Assembly (NCBI GenBank): GCA_023953775.1
Contig: JAMLJD010000004.1
Coordinates: forward strand, 52,393 to 116,392
From: Rhizobiaceae bacterium
Lineage (GTDB): Bacteria; Pseudomonadota; Alphaproteobacteria; Rhizobiales; Rhizobiaceae
Direction: 5' to 3'
Length of the DNA: 64,000 bases
This document shows, in pieces, positions 28,875-38,328 of the stretch. Every line of letters starts with the position of its first letter. Positions within the stretch are counted from its first letter, which is position 1. The notes under the pieces were generated by a model. The model was given only the letters and a program-made list of their open reading frames with translations, was not told where the DNA came from and searched no databases. A program made the translations under genes and the position numbers.

Positions 28875-28890
28875 GTATCAATTTTGATAC
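28875..28890. promoter_or_regulatory. Island operator motif, perfect copy
   Basis: GTATCAA-TT-TTGATAC is a perfect inverted repeat (8-base arms when the flanking C and G are included). It lies between the XRE gene and the TRAP operon, 78 bases upstream of a -35 box. Related dyads occur at 22252, 47716, 56821 and 60649. It probably binds the XRE regulator. Confidence 0.6.
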
Positions 28891-28945
28891 GGATGGGCCA
28901 GAGCCTTCGGCGGACCCGGTGGTCCCCATGATTGAACGGCGAATA

Positions 28946-28961
28946 TTCTCATTTATGAGAA
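28946..28961. promoter_or_regulatory. TTCTCAT-TT-ATGAGAA operator candidate
   Basis: A perfect inverted repeat with 7-base arms, ending 6 bases before the TTGACA box of the TRAP operon promoter. Its core recurs at 22419-22432 before the ABC operon (11 of 14 matching) and its CATAAATG centre recurs at 56843-56854. The position suits a repressor or activator site. Confidence 0.55.
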
Positions 28962-28967
28962 CTTTCG

Positions 28968-28996
28968 TTGACAGTGAGATGTGCACCTCATAGGTT
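28968..28996 (+). promoter_or_regulatory. Sigma-70-like promoter of the TRAP/pyrimidine operon
   Basis: TTGACA at 28968-28973, a 17-base spacer and TAGGTT at 28991-28996, about 48 bases upstream of the dctP start codon. The -35 box is perfect, the -10 box is weak, which would fit a regulated promoter. A perfect dyad abuts it upstream. Not experimentally supported. Confidence 0.5.
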
Positions 28997-29043
28997 ACGA
29001 TCACGAGGGACAGTCGGCATAAACGATCATAGAGGTGGGAACC

Positions 29044-30066
29044 ATGAACAAATTTATGAGGGTTATCGGCGTTTCGGCACTGGCTGCCGGGATTTCGGCC
29101 GTTGCCGTGGCGGGCGCATGGGCGGCGGATTTCGTCGCCAAGATCGGCCATCTGGAATCGGCGCAGCAATCGCGCCATGTCATGCTCGAGAAAGTCGCCA
29201 AGCTCGTCGCGGAGCGGACGAACGGCGCGGTCGAGTTCCAGCTTTTCCCGCAGGGCCAGCTCGGTTCGCAGCGCGAAATGACTGAAGGCGTTCAGCTTGG
29301 GACGCTTGAGGCGACCGTCGCGCCGGCCGCGTTCCTTGGCGGTTTCAATCCCGCGGTGTCGATTCTCGACATTCCTTTCCTGCTTCCTCAGGACGATCAG
29401 GCGGCGCAGAAAATCCGCGGCGGCGATTTCGGCAAAGCGCTTTGCGGCTCGTTCGAGACCCGTGGCGTGAAGTGCGTCGGGCTGTGGCCGAATGGCAGAA
29501 AGAACTTCACGTCCAACAAGCCGCTGACCGGAATGGAAGAATTCAAGGGACAGAAGTTCCGCGTGATGGATTCCAACATCCTGATCGAACAGTTCAACGC
29601 CCTTGGCGCCTCGGCGATCGCTCTGCCCTTCGGTGAGCTCTACACCGCTCTCCAGACAGGCGTCGTCGACGGCCAGGAGAATCCGCTCGACACCATCCAG
29701 CGCATGAAGTTTTACGAAGTTCAAAAATATCTGGTCCTGTCGGATCACGGCGCGATGGAAGACGTGATCCTGTTCAACCCGACCTTCTGGAGCAGCCTGC
29801 CGGCAGAGCACCAGAAAGTGATCACCGACACGTTCAACGAGGTTATCCCGGAGCTCATCGCTCACAAGGCGATGTCGGTCGCGGCGGCGCTTGAGGAAAT
29901 CAAGAAGTCCCCGATCGAAATCACCACTTTGTCCGACGAGCAGAAGGCCGCCTTCCGCGAGGCCATGTATCCCATGACGCGCGCTGCCTATCTCGAGCGC
30001 GCCGGCGATGAGGGCAAGGCCCTGATCGAGACCTACGAGAAGGAGTACGACGCGGCGACCAAATAG
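29044..30066 (+). CDS. dctP: TRAP transporter solute-binding protein DctP
   Basis: A 340-residue periplasmic protein with a signal peptide cleaved after GAWA (about residue 27). The mature part shows KIGHLESAQQSRHVMLEKVA, FPQGQLGSQREMTEGVQLG and the DctP ligand-pocket motif ALPFGELYTALQTGVVDGQENP, with the conserved Arg in GQKFRVMDSN that salt-bridges a carboxylate of the ligand. So the ligand is probably an organic acid; the operon context suggests orotate or a relative. GAGGTGGGAACC precedes the ATG. A strong hairpin follows the gene. Confidence 0.93.
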   Translation: MNKFMRVIGVSALAAGISAVAVAGAWAADFVAKIGHLESAQQSRHVMLEKVAKLVAERTNGAVEFQLFPQGQLGSQREMTEGVQLGTLEATVAPAAFLGGFNPAVSILDIPFLLPQDDQAAQKIRGGDFGKALCGSFETRGVKCVGLWPNGRKNFTSNKPLTGMEEFKGQKFRVMDSNILIEQFNALGASAIALPFGELYTALQTGVVDGQENPLDTIQRMKFYEVQKYLVLSDHGAMEDVILFNPTFWSSLPAEHQKVITDTFNEVIPELIAHKAMSVAAALEEIKKSPIEITTLSDEQKAAFREAMYPMTRAAYLERAGDEGKALIETYEKEYDAATK

Positions 30067-30084
30067 CCGGTTGTGGTTTCGGCG

Positions 30085-30108
30085 GGCCGGAGGAGATTTC
30101 CTCCGGCC
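30085..30108 (+). other. 10-bp hairpin after the dctP gene
   Basis: GGCCGGAGGA and TCCTCCGGCC form an exact inverted repeat around the loop GATT, 18 bases after the dctP stop. No T-run follows. It occupies the same position as the hairpin after the ABC binding-protein gene at 25815, so both importers seem to use mRNA processing or protection to raise binding-protein levels. Confidence 0.65.
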
Positions 30109-30195
30109 TGCGATGCCATGCGCCCGGTTGCGCATCGCTTCCACGGGACAGGCGGATTCCGTCCTGCGGGCAGCTTTATTGCGGAGGATAACGCC

Positions 30196-30693
30196 GTGAA
30201 GGCCCTGAACGTGTTGCGAACCGTGGAACGGTTCGCGGTCGTAGCGATCTTTCTCGCCATGGTCGCACTGTATTTCGTCAACGTGGCGGTACGCGAACTG
30301 GCCAGCGCCTACGCGTCGAACTTTGCGTGGGTCGAGGAGGCGGTTCGCCTGCTCAATCTCTTCATGGTCTTCCTGGCACTCGGGCTGGCGCTCGAATATG
30401 GCCGCCATGTCGGCGTCCACACGTGGCGGGACCGGATCGCGGCGCGAACCGGCCTGCCGCTCAAGCGCCTGATCGACTTCGTCGGGTTCGTCTTCTCGCT
30501 CTATCTGGTGTGGCTCGGAGTGCGGATGGCCCTGTTCGTGCTGTCGACCGGCCAGCGCAGCCCGACGCTGAACATACCCATCGGCTGGATCTATCTCGCA
30601 CCGGCGATCGGCTTCGGCCTGCTTGCCCTGCGCTATCTTCTCAGCCTCTTCGGCCGGATCGACCGGTTCTCAGTCCAGACCGGGGAAGAATGA
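30196..30693 (+). CDS. dctQ: TRAP transporter small membrane subunit DctQ
   Basis: A 165-residue protein with four hydrophobic segments (VVAIFLAMVALYFVNVAVRE; LLNLFMVFLALGLALEYG; a third around LIDFVGFVFSLYLVWLG; a fourth around IYLAPAIGFGLLALRYL). GRHVGVHTWRDRI after segment two is typical of DctQ. It starts with GTG, with GGAGG 8 bases upstream. The dctM gene begins at its stop. Confidence 0.9.
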   Translation: MKALNVLRTVERFAVVAIFLAMVALYFVNVAVRELASAYASNFAWVEEAVRLLNLFMVFLALGLALEYGRHVGVHTWRDRIAARTGLPLKRLIDFVGFVFSLYLVWLGVRMALFVLSTGQRSPTLNIPIGWIYLAPAIGFGLLALRYLLSLFGRIDRFSVQTGEE

Positions 30694-31975
30694 TGGCCCT
30701 GCTGTTCGTTGTCATCGCGGCCGCAGTTCTGCTGCTGGTGTTCGGGTTCGAGATGTTCCTTGTCCTCGGCGTGCCTGCGCTGATGATCAAGGAGTTCTTC
30801 TACGGCGCGCTTCCGGATCCGGTGGTCGCACAGAAAATCCTGGCGGCATCAACCACTCGACGCTGCTCGCCATTCCGTTCTTCATCCTCGCCGCCGAACT
30901 GATGGGCGAGGGCCAGATCGCGCGCCGCCTGACCGGCCTGGTCAAGGCGCTCGTCGGGCACCTGCGCGGCGGCATGGGCTACACCGTCATCGGCGGGTCG
31001 ATGGCCTTCGGCTCGGTCTCGGGCTCGGCGCCGGCGACCGTCGCGGCGATGGGCCGGATGGTCTATCCCGAAATGCGGAAGGTCGGCTTCAGCGACAAGT
31101 TCTCGCCGGGCCTGATCGCATCGTCGGCGGAAACCGCCCTGCTCATTCCGCCATCGATCACCTTCATCATCTATGGCTGGATGACGGGAACGTCGGTCGC
31201 GAAGCTGTTCGTCGGCGGGCTGGCGGTCGGCGTCGTGCTCGGGCTCGCCTTCGCCGTCCTCGCGGCATTCGAGGTGCCGCGCCGGCATCCAGGGCAGCGA
31301 ACGCACGAGCTGGCGCGAGCGGCTCGCGGCCGTCAAGCATGCCGGCTGGGCGCTCGGAATGCCGGTCATCATTCTCGGCGGAATCTATTCCGGCTTCTTC
31401 ACCCGACCGAAGCTGCCGCGGCGAGCGTGGTCTACGCCATCTTCGTCGAGACCGTCGTTTTCCGCTATCTCACCTGGCGCAAGATGTTCGAAATCACCGA
31501 GCGGGCGGCGATCTCGACGTCGATCATCTTCGTCCTGCTCGCGCTGGGCGGGCTGCTGTCCTACTTCATCACGCTCGCCCAGGTGCCAACAGCCATTATC
31601 GGCTTCCTCAATGCGGTCGATGCGGGGCCGATCATCTTCCTGATGGTCGTCAACGTCGCCTTCCTGATCGCAGGAATGTTCATCGACCCCAACTCGGCGC
31701 TGCTCATCCTCGTACCGCCGCTCTACCCGGTCGCAACCGCGCTCGGCATCGATCCGATCCATTTCGGCATGATCGTCACCCTCAACATTTCCATCGGGAT
31801 GATCACGCCGCCTTTCGGGCTCGATCTCTTCGTCGCGTCTTCGACGCTGTCCAAACCGGTCATGACGATCGTCTCCGGCATATGGCCATTTATCGCAGCC
31901 AACATCGTGGTGCTGCTGATCATTACCTATGTCTCGCCGATCTCGACCTTCCTACCAAGATTGGTGTTCGGCTAA
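30690..31975 (+). pseudogene. dctM: TRAP transporter large permease DctM, frameshifted
   Basis: The pieces join to a normal ~428-residue DctM with about 12 membrane segments: FVVIAAAVLLLVFGFEMFLVLGVPAL, then NHSTLLAIPFFILAAELMGEGQIA, GSMAFGSVSGSAPATVAAMG, SAETALLIPPSITFIIYG and MFIDPNSALLILVPPLYPVA. The frame changes near 30840 (after VVAQKIL), near 31285 (after EVPRRH) and back near 31400 (before PTEAAAASVVYAIF). Conserved sequence on both sides of each break argues for consensus errors. The start overlaps the dctQ stop. Couples sodium or proton flow to uptake of the DctP ligand. Confidence 0.85.
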
Positions 31976-32831
31976 TGGGCGCCCAAATGAAAATAAAAAG
32001 CGCAACGCGCGCAAAATCCCTCGTCCCGCCGGTAACCGTTTCGGAATGTGCCCTCGAGGTCATCTCCAACGATCCGGTCAATGGCGAATATCTCCGGCTG
32101 GTGCTGAACGCGCCGCGCGAAATCCTGTCGCGCTGCCGCTCCGGCCAGTTCTTCCATCTTCTGTGCCCGATGATCGGCGGCGAAAAGCCTCTATCTGCGC
32201 CGGCCGATGAGCATCTACGGCTTCTACCCCGAGCTGGGGGAACTGCATTTTCTCTACAAGGTGACGGGCGAGGGAACGCGGGCGCTGTTCCATCTCGGGC
32301 CGGGCGACGTGCTCAACGTGCTCGGACCGCTCGGCCAGGGCTTCCGCATCGCCGACGACTGGCGGCACCTCGTCCTGGTGGCGCGCGGCGTCGGCCTCGA
32401 CGCTCGCACCGCTTGCGCTCGAAGCCCAGCGCATGGGCAAGCACCTGACGGCCATCTGCAGCGCACGTTCGCCCGAAGTGCTGATGTCGGTCGACTATTT
32501 CCGCGATCTCGGGGCCGAAGTCATCACCGTCACCGACACGGAGGAGACGTCCGGGATCGACAATCTCGAGCGCATCATCGAGGGGCTGATCGAGCTGCGC
32601 GGTGTCGATGCGTTCTATACCTGCGGTTCGAACCGCATGCTGACACTGCTGCAGAAGATCGGCGCGCGGCACGGCATACCCGGCGAGATCGCGCTGGAGC
32701 AGCAGATGGCCTGCGGACTGGGAATGTGCCATTGCTGCGTGCGGCCGTTCCAGCAGAACGGCAAGAAGGTTCATCTGCGCGTGTGTCGTGAAGGTCCCGT
32801 TTTCGATCTTCAGGAGGCCATGCCATGGTAG
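31975..32831 (+). pseudogene. pyrK: Dihydroorotate dehydrogenase electron-transfer subunit PyrK, frameshifted
   Basis: Ferredoxin-reductase-like FAD protein that passes electrons from PyrD to NAD. Visible: the flavin part GQFFHLLCPMIGG and FLYKVTGEGTRALFHLGPGDVLNVLGPLGQGF, the NAD part GVDAFYTCGSNRML, and the C-terminal [2Fe-2S] cysteines in ACGLGMCHCCVRPFQQ and RVCREGPVFDLQEAM, which are diagnostic for PyrK. Frame changes near 32190 and 32400 interrupt it; otherwise the length (about 285 residues) is close to normal. The ATG overlaps the dctM stop, and the end overlaps pyrD. Confidence 0.83.
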
Positions 32832-33770
32832 ATCTCGGCGTCGAAATTTCCGGCCTCAAGCTGAAGAATCCGATCATGCCGGCCTCGGGAACGTTCTCCG
32901 AGGATCCTCGCCGACGTGTTCGACCTCGACTGCCTGGGCGCGCATGTGACCAAGACGATCACGCGCGGCTGGCGCGACGGCAATCCGACGCCACGCGTGT
33001 GCGAGGTCGACGGGTCGATGCTGAACTCGATCGGGATTCCGAGCAAGGGCGTCGACTATTTCGTCAAGAACGTCATCCCGTTCTACAAGGAGTACGAAAC
33101 GCCGCTGGTGGTGAGCATCTCCGGCAATACCGCCGACGAGTTCGCCCAGCTCTGCTCCGAGATCAGCGTCGACGGGGTCGACGCGATCGAAGTCAACATC
33201 TCGTGCCCGAACATCGAGGAGGACGGCAAGGCCTTCGCCATCCGTCCGTCATCGACCTATGAGGTGATGCGCAAGCTGCGCCGGGCGACCGACCTGCCGC
33301 TGTGGGCCAAGCTGACGCCGAACACGGGCGAAACGCCCGAAGTCGCGCGGGCCGCGGAGGAAGGCGGCGCGGATGCGCTGGTGGTGGCCAACACACTGTT
33401 GTCGATGGCGATCGACATCAGGACGCGGCGGCCGAAACTCGGCAATCTCATGGGCGGGCTTTCGGGACCGTCGCTGAAGCCGATCGCGCTGCGGATGGCC
33501 TATCAGTGCGCGAAGGCGACGAACATTCCGATCATCGGCTGCGGCGGCATGTCGAGCGCCGAGGACGTCCTGGAGTTCCTGATCGCCGGCGCGACCGCGG
33601 TTCAGATCGGTACGGCGACTTTCATCAATCCGACGGCGATGGTCACGATCATCGACGATCTGCGCGCCTATCTCGAGAGCGAGCGGATCAAGTCGGTCCG
33701 GGAGATCATCGGCACGGTGATCGACGGCGAGCAGAAGGCCGGCGTCGTGTTCATGGAGGCCGCGCCATGA
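32825..33770 (+). pseudogene. pyrD: Dihydroorotate dehydrogenase class 1B catalytic subunit, one frameshift
   Basis: FMN enzyme that interconverts dihydroorotate and orotate. After VDLGVEISGLKLKNPIMPASGTF the frame changes near 32905 and continues VFDLDCLGAHVTKTITRGW. The active-site segment NISCPNIEEDGKAF carries the catalytic cysteine of class 1 enzymes; IIGCGGMSSAEDVLEFLIAG and GTATFINP bind FMN phosphate. With the PyrK partner next to it this is the NAD-linked class 1B form, which can run in the orotate-reducing direction. The ATG overlaps the pyrK stop. Confidence 0.88.
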
Positions 33771-35050
33771 CAGCGGCGCGAAAGGTCGCGACCGACGAGA
33801 TCGGAAGCGACATCGAGATTGCGCGCTATCTGTTCGAGGAAATCGCCGCCAGGACGCCCGACACCGAAGGTGTCAGCCGGCCCGCCTTCTCGCGCATCGA
33901 GACCGAGACGCTCCGGTTCCTCGAGAACTACGCACGCGGACATGGGCTCGAGGTCTGGTACGATGCCGGACAGAACGCGAATTTCTCCCTTCCCGACGAT
34001 CGCGACGCCGACACCTATGTCCTGGTCGGATCGCATGTCGACAGCGTGCCGCAAGGCGGCAATTTCGATGGGCTTGCCGGCGTCGTCGCGGGCCTCGTAT
34101 GCCTGCTGCGGGCGCGCCGCGATGGACAGCGGTTCGCGCGGCCGGTTCACGCGCTGGCCATGCGCGGCGAGGAAAGCGCGTGGTTCGGCCCTTGCTATAT
34201 CGGCTCCAAGGCGCTGATGGGGTCGCTCGCCGCGTCGGAGATCAAGGCGCTCCACAAGCAGGACGGGCGCGCGCTCGGCGACCACATGGCCGATGTCGGC
34301 ATCCCCATGGACACTGTGGTCAAGGGCACGCCGCTTGCAGAAGCATCGCGGATATCGACCTATCTCGAACTGCATATCGAGCAGGGACCGCTTCTGATCG
34401 GCAAGAACATTCCCGCAGCGACCGTATCGGGGATCCGCGGCAATATCAGGCATCGCGAGATCCGCTGCATCGGCGAGGCAGGGCACTCGGGCGCCGTCCC
34501 GCGCGCCTACAGGCGTGATCCGGTGCTCGCGATGGCCGATCTTCTCGTGCGCCTCGACGAGAGCTGGTCGACGATCCTCAACAAGGGCGGCGACCTGGTG
34601 ATCACGAGCGGGGTGGTGTCGACCGACCCGTCCAAGCACGCCCTGTCGCGTATCCCCGACAGCGTGAGCTTCAGCCTCGATATCCGCAGCCAGAGCGACA
34701 AAACGCTGGACGAGATGCGCGAGCTCTTGACCTCGGAGATGCGTCAGGTCGAGAAAGACCGCAAGGTGCGGTTCGAGATGGACGAGGAAATGCGTGTCGA
34801 GCCGGCATTGTGCGACACCACCGTGGTCGAAGGCCTGATGAACGCGATGGGCAGGGTCGGCCAGGAGCCGTTCGTCATGCCGAGCGGCGGCGGACACGAC
34901 GCGGCCGTCTTCGCGGCCGCCGGCGTTCCGGTCGGCATGGTGTTCGTGCGCAACCGCAACGGGTCGCATAATCCGCAGGAGGCCATGGAACTGGATGATT
35001 TCGGCGCCGCGATCGACATACTCTACTCCTATCTGACGGACGCATCGTGA
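33767..35050 (+). CDS. M20-family Zn amidohydrolase (N-carbamoyl amino acid hydrolase / ureidosuccinase-like)
   Basis: A 427-residue enzyme of the HyuC/AllC/beta-ureidopropionase group that removes a carbamoyl group as ammonia and CO2. Metal-binding motifs: [33 protein letters not shown] and [11 protein letters not shown]; substrate-binding [22 protein letters not shown] is typical. Here it lies between PyrD and PyrC, so the natural substrate could be N-carbamoyl-L-aspartate, giving aspartate. A substrate from the phosphonate pathway cannot be excluded. The ATG overlaps the pyrD stop. Confidence 0.87.
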   Translation: MTAARKVATDEIGSDIEIARYLFEEIAARTPDTEGVSRPAFSRIETETLRFLENYARGHGLEVWYDAGQNANFSLPDDRDADTYVLVGSHVDSVPQGGNFDGLAGVVAGLVCLLRARRDGQRFARPVHALAMRGEESAWFGPCYIGSKALMGSLAASEIKALHKQDGRALGDHMADVGIPMDTVVKGTPLAEASRISTYLELHIEQGPLLIGKNIPAATVSGIRGNIRHREIRCIGEAGHSGAVPRAYRRDPVLAMADLLVRLDESWSTILNKGGDLVITSGVVSTDPSKHALSRIPDSVSFSLDIRSQSDKTLDEMRELLTSEMRQVEKDRKVRFEMDEEMRVEPALCDTTVVEGLMNAMGRVGQEPFVMPSGGGHDAAVFAAAGVPVGMVFVRNRNGSHNPQEAMELDDFGAAIDILYSYLTDAS

Positions 35051-36096
35051 CATCACTGACGATCCGGCGACCCGACGACTGGCATCTCCACCTGCGCGAC
35101 GGCGCGATGCTCGAAGCCGTGCTGCCCTACAGCTCGGCACATTTTGCGCGGGCGATCATCATGCCGAACCTCGTTCCCCCGGTGGTGACGACGGCGCAGG
35201 CGAAGGCCTATCGCGACCGCATCGCGAGCGCGCTTCCGGCGGGCCATCGCTTCAAGCCGCTGATGACGCTCTATCTCACCGAGACCACCAACGCCGACGA
35301 CGTCGTCGCGGGTTTCGAGGCCGGCGAGATTACCGCCGTGAAGCTCTATCCCGCCGGCGCGACCACCAATTCGCAAAGCGGCGTGCGCGATATCGAGAAG
35401 GTCTATCCGGTTCTGGAGCGGATGGCGAAAGCCGGCATGCCGCTTTGTGTCCATGGCGAGGTGACCGATCCGGCGATCGACATTTTCGATCGCGAGGCGG
35501 TCTTCATCGACAAGGTGCTGGACCCGCTGCGCCGGCGTGTCCCCGGCCTGCGCGTGGTCATGGAGCACGTGACGACGAAGAACGGCGTCGAATATGCCCA
35601 GGCCCAGGACGACACGGTGGGCGCGACGATCACCACGCACCACCTGATCATCAACCGCAATGCGATCCTGGCCGGCGGCATCCGGCCGCATTACTACTGC
35701 CTGCCGGTCGCCAAGCGCGAGATCCATCGCCAGGCGCTGCGCAAGGCGGCGACGTCCGGCGACCCGCGCTTCTTCCTCGGCACCGACTCGGCGCCGCATA
35801 TCGATCCGCTGAAAGAGTGCGCCTGCGGCTGCGCCGGCATCTTCTCCTCGATCAACACGCTGGCCTGCCTGGCGCACGTGTTCGAGGAGGAGGGTGCGCT
35901 CGACAAGCTCGAGGCCTTCGCCTCGCTCAACGGTCCCGCCTTCTACGGGCTCGAGCCCAATGACGACACGATCACGCTGCGCCGCGAGGCCGAGCCGGTG
36001 GCGCTGCCGAAATCGATCGCGACCGGCGACGGGCCGGTCACTGTTTTCGATCCGATGTTCGCCATCCACTGGAATGTTGCGGCCGAGGCTGGTTAG
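35047..36096 (+). CDS. pyrC: Dihydroorotase (class II, PyrC)
   Basis: A 349-residue zinc amidohydrolase that interconverts carbamoylaspartate and dihydroorotate. It begins [19 protein letters not shown] (metal HxH), has the carbamylated lysine in [13 protein letters not shown], the histidine ligands in MPLCVHGEV and MEHVTT, and the catalytic Asp in GTDSAPHID. This is the E. coli-type short form. It starts with GTG overlapping the previous stop (GTGA). It lies downstream of DHODH and a carbamoylase in a TRAP operon, an arrangement suited to orotate use. Confidence 0.95.
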   Translation: MTSLTIRRPDDWHLHLRDGAMLEAVLPYSSAHFARAIIMPNLVPPVVTTAQAKAYRDRIASALPAGHRFKPLMTLYLTETTNADDVVAGFEAGEITAVKLYPAGATTNSQSGVRDIEKVYPVLERMAKAGMPLCVHGEVTDPAIDIFDREAVFIDKVLDPLRRRVPGLRVVMEHVTTKNGVEYAQAQDDTVGATITTHHLIINRNAILAGGIRPHYYCLPVAKREIHRQALRKAATSGDPRFFLGTDSAPHIDPLKECACGCAGIFSSINTLACLAHVFEEEGALDKLEAFASLNGPAFYGLEPNDDTITLRREAEPVALPKSIATGDGPVTVFDPMFAIHWNVAAEAG

Positions 36097-36146
36097 GCGG
36101 CGGCAAGGCTGGTAGCGAGGGAACGGTCAACGAGCTCAGCAACACA

Positions 36147-36842
36147 ATGTTTCCGAACACCTTCCCCGATCGCGCCGTGATCTCCGAAACCATGGCGAAA
36201 ATGCTCCTCGAAATCGACGCCGTGCATTTCCGCGCCGATGCGCCGTTCACGTTCACCTCGGGGCTGGCGAGCCCGGTCTATATCGACTGCAGAAAGCTGA
36301 TCTCCTATCCGCGCATCCGATCCGCGGTGATGGATTTCGGCGCCTCGATCATCCTGCGCGATGTCGGCTTCGAGCAGTTCGACGCGGTGGCAGGCGGCGA
36401 GACGGCCGGCATCCCCTTCGCGGCGTGGCTGGCCGACCGTCTCGGCCTGCCGATGCAGTATGTGCGCAAGAAGCCGAAGGGCTTCGGGCGCGACGCGCAG
36501 ATCGAAGGGGCGCTGAAGGATGGCGCGCGGGTCCTTCTGGTGGAAGACCTGACGACCGACGGCGGCAGCAAGATCAAGTTCGCGGAGGCGATCGCGCGCA
36601 CCGGGGCGCGGGTCACGGACACCTTCGCGGTGTTCTACTACGACATCTTTCCCGACACGCCGCAGAAGCTTCAGGATGCGGGCATGCGCCTGCACTACCT
36701 GGCGACGTGGTGGGACATCCTGAAGGTGTCGAAGGAGCAGAAACGGTTCGACGACAACACGATCAACGAAGTCGAATCGTTCCTGAACGAGCCGGTCAAA
36801 TGGTCGGCCAATCATGGCGGTATTTCCGAGTTGCCACGCTGA
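36147..36842 (+). CDS. pyrE: Orotate phosphoribosyltransferase
   Basis: A 231-residue Pyr[23 protein letters not shown] at the N-terminal side, [31 protein letters not shown] (the flexible catalytic loop follows) and the PRPP motif [14 protein letters not shown] at about residues 126-140. It makes OMP from orotate and PRPP. It differs from the other PyrE-like gene near 20 kb in both ends and loops, so the island has two OPRTase lineages. It is the second-last gene of the TRAP operon. Confidence 0.94.
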   Translation: MFPNTFPDRAVISETMAKMLLEIDAVHFRADAPFTFTSGLASPVYIDCRKLISYPRIRSAVMDFGASIILRDVGFEQFDAVAGGETAGIPFAAWLADRLGLPMQYVRKKPKGFGRDAQIEGALKDGARVLLVEDLTTDGGSKIKFAEAIARTGARVTDTFAVFYYDIFPDTPQKLQDAGMRLHYLATWWDILKVSKEQKRFDDNTINEVESFLNEPVKWSANHGGISELPR

Positions 36843-36868
36843 GTCAGCATAGTCAGAGGAACAGTCAG

Positions 36869-37189
36869 ATGTTTCAGTCACTGGTCGAGGGGCTCAATGA
36901 AAAGGGCGGAGGCGTTCGCGCCTATGATGCGGTGGCCCGCGCCGCCGCCGCGCGGATTCCGACGGAGCCTGACGCAGCGGCTGCGCTGTTCCTGATTTCG
37001 GTCGCGGCGCAGCGTTTCGTCGATTCCTACGACGACCAGCCGCTCACCGTGGAAGCGGCGACCGCCGAATTCGAGGCGTTCAAGTCGCATATCCTGACGC
37101 TCGACGGCGCGTTTGCCGCAGGCTCGGCCGAGGAGCGGCTCGACGCGCTCAACCAGATCGCGATGCGGCTTTCGGCCCTGAGGAGCTGA
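36869..37189 (+). CDS. Small helical protein of unknown function at the end of the pyr operon
   Basis: A 106-residue, mostly alpha-helical, acidic soluble protein (FQSLVEGLNEKGGGVRAYDA; LFLISVAAQRFVDSYDDQPL; FEAFKSHILTLDGAF; LDALNQIAMRLSAL). No signal peptide and no recognised motif. AGAGGA lies 8 bases before the ATG and it follows pyrE by 26 bases, so it is surely expressed with the operon. It may be a subunit or regulator of one of the pyrimidine enzymes. It ends 53 bases from the convergent LeuB-like gene. Confidence 0.7.
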   Translation: MFQSLVEGLNEKGGGVRAYDAVARAAAARIPTEPDAAAALFLISVAAQRFVDSYDDQPLTVEAATAEFEAFKSHILTLDGAFAAGSAEERLDALNQIAMRLSALRS

Positions 37190-37242
37190 GGTCGGGCCTT
37201 CCGCTCCAGGCGCGTCGCCGGAGTACGGACGATTGTGGCCGT

Positions 37243-38328
37243 TCAGGCCAGGAGACGTTTCTGCTCCGGCTCGCACAGGCCGGCCGAGACCGCCTCCGCA
37301 ACGTCGGCCGTCGATGACGTGCCTCCGATATCGGCGGTCATCGTCGCGCGGGATTCGAACGTTCGTTGAACGGCGGCCTCCAGCGCCTCGGCGGCATCGA
37401 CGTGCCGGCCGCTGAACCGGCTCTCGCCGAGATGCCTGAGCAGAAGCGCGATCGACAGAAGCATGGATGCCGGATTGGCGATGCCGCGCCCGGCAATGTC
37501 GGGAGCCGAGCCGTGACTCGCCTGCGCCATGGCGTGGCGGTCGCCATGGTTGATCGATGCGCCGAGGCCGAGCCCGCCGCTCAGCGCGGCCGCCTGGTTG
37601 GACAGGATGTCGCCGAACAGGTTCGTCGTCACGACGACGTCGAGCTCACCCTCGTCGAAGACGAGCTTGCTCGCCGCGGCATCGACGATCAGCTCCTCAT
37701 AGGCGATACCGGGGAAGGACTGGGCAATGGTGCGGCACTCGCGCAGGAACAGCCCGTCGGTGAGCTTGAGCACGTTTGCCTTGTGGATCGCCGTGACCTT
37801 CTGGCGCCGCCGGCCGGCCAGCTCGAAGGCGCGCCTGGCGATGCGGCTCGAACAGCGGGCGGTGATGCGGCGCAGGGCGAAGGCCATGTCCGGCTCAGGT
37901 GCGAACTCGCCCGAGCCGGCATGCATGATGCGGTTGGCGTAGAAGCCCTCGGTGTTCTCGCGCACCACGACGAGGTCCATCGCGGGGCATTTGGCGTCGA
38001 TGCCGGGAAAGGCGCGGCACGGGCGGATGTTGGCGAAGAGGTCGAGCTCGCGCCGCAAAAAGGCCGAAGCGTTGATGCCGCCGCCGCTTTCTGCCGGATA
38101 TTCCGAGGTCGACAGCGGGCCGAGCACGATGGCGTCGGCATTGCGGGCGGCGGCGATGCTCTCCGCGGGGAAGGTCGTGCCCATCTCGCGCAGGGCCATA
38201 AGCCCGATCGGGTGCGTGCGGATGTCGAGGCCGAGGGAGAACAGGTCGTCGAGCTGCTCGAGGACGGTGCACGAGGCGGACACGATTTCCGGGCCGATGC
38301 CGTCGCCTTCAAAAACTGCTATCTTCAC
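37243..38328 (-). CDS. Isocitrate/isopropylmalate dehydrogenase family enzyme, proposed 3-phosphonomethylmalate dehydrogenase
   Basis: A 361-residue beta-decarboxylating dehydrogenase: MKIAVFEGDGIGPEIVSAS at the start, ARNADAIVLGPLSTSEYP, VVVRENTEGFYANRIMH (substrate loop, closer to homoisocitrate/tartrate-type than to LeuB), AIHKANVLKLTDGLF and the metal Asp region TNLFGDILSNQAAALSGGLG. It would oxidise and decarboxylate a malate derivative to a 2-oxo acid. As last gene of the PEP-mutase operon it most likely gives 2-oxo-4-phosphonobutyrate, as the isocitrate-dehydrogenase-like enzyme does in FR-900098 synthesis. The ATG overlaps the preceding stop region by four bases. Confidence 0.87.
   Translation of the reverse strand: MKIAVFEGDGIGPEIVSASCTVLEQLDDLFSLGLDIRTHPIGLMALREMGTTFPAESIAAARNADAIVLGPLSTSEYPAESGGGINASAFLRRELDLFANIRPCRAFPGIDAKCPAMDLVVVRENTEGFYANRIMHAGSGEFAPEPDMAFALRRITARCSSRIARRAFELAGRRRQKVTAIHKANVLKLTDGLFLRECRTIAQSFPGIAYEELIVDAAASKLVFDEGELDVVVTTNLFGDILSNQAAALSGGLGLGASINHGDRHAMAQASHGSAPDIAGRGIANPASMLLSIALLLRHLGESRFSGRHVDAAEALEAAVQRTFESRATMTADIGGTSSTADVAEAVSAGLCEPEQKRLLA

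Noticed and set aside
28772..28993. 73-codon open frame starting TTG in the XRE-dctP intergenic region
   Set aside because: It has no ribosome binding site, no family match, and it runs through two palindromes and the TTGACA box of the dctP promoter, so it is better read as regulatory DNA.
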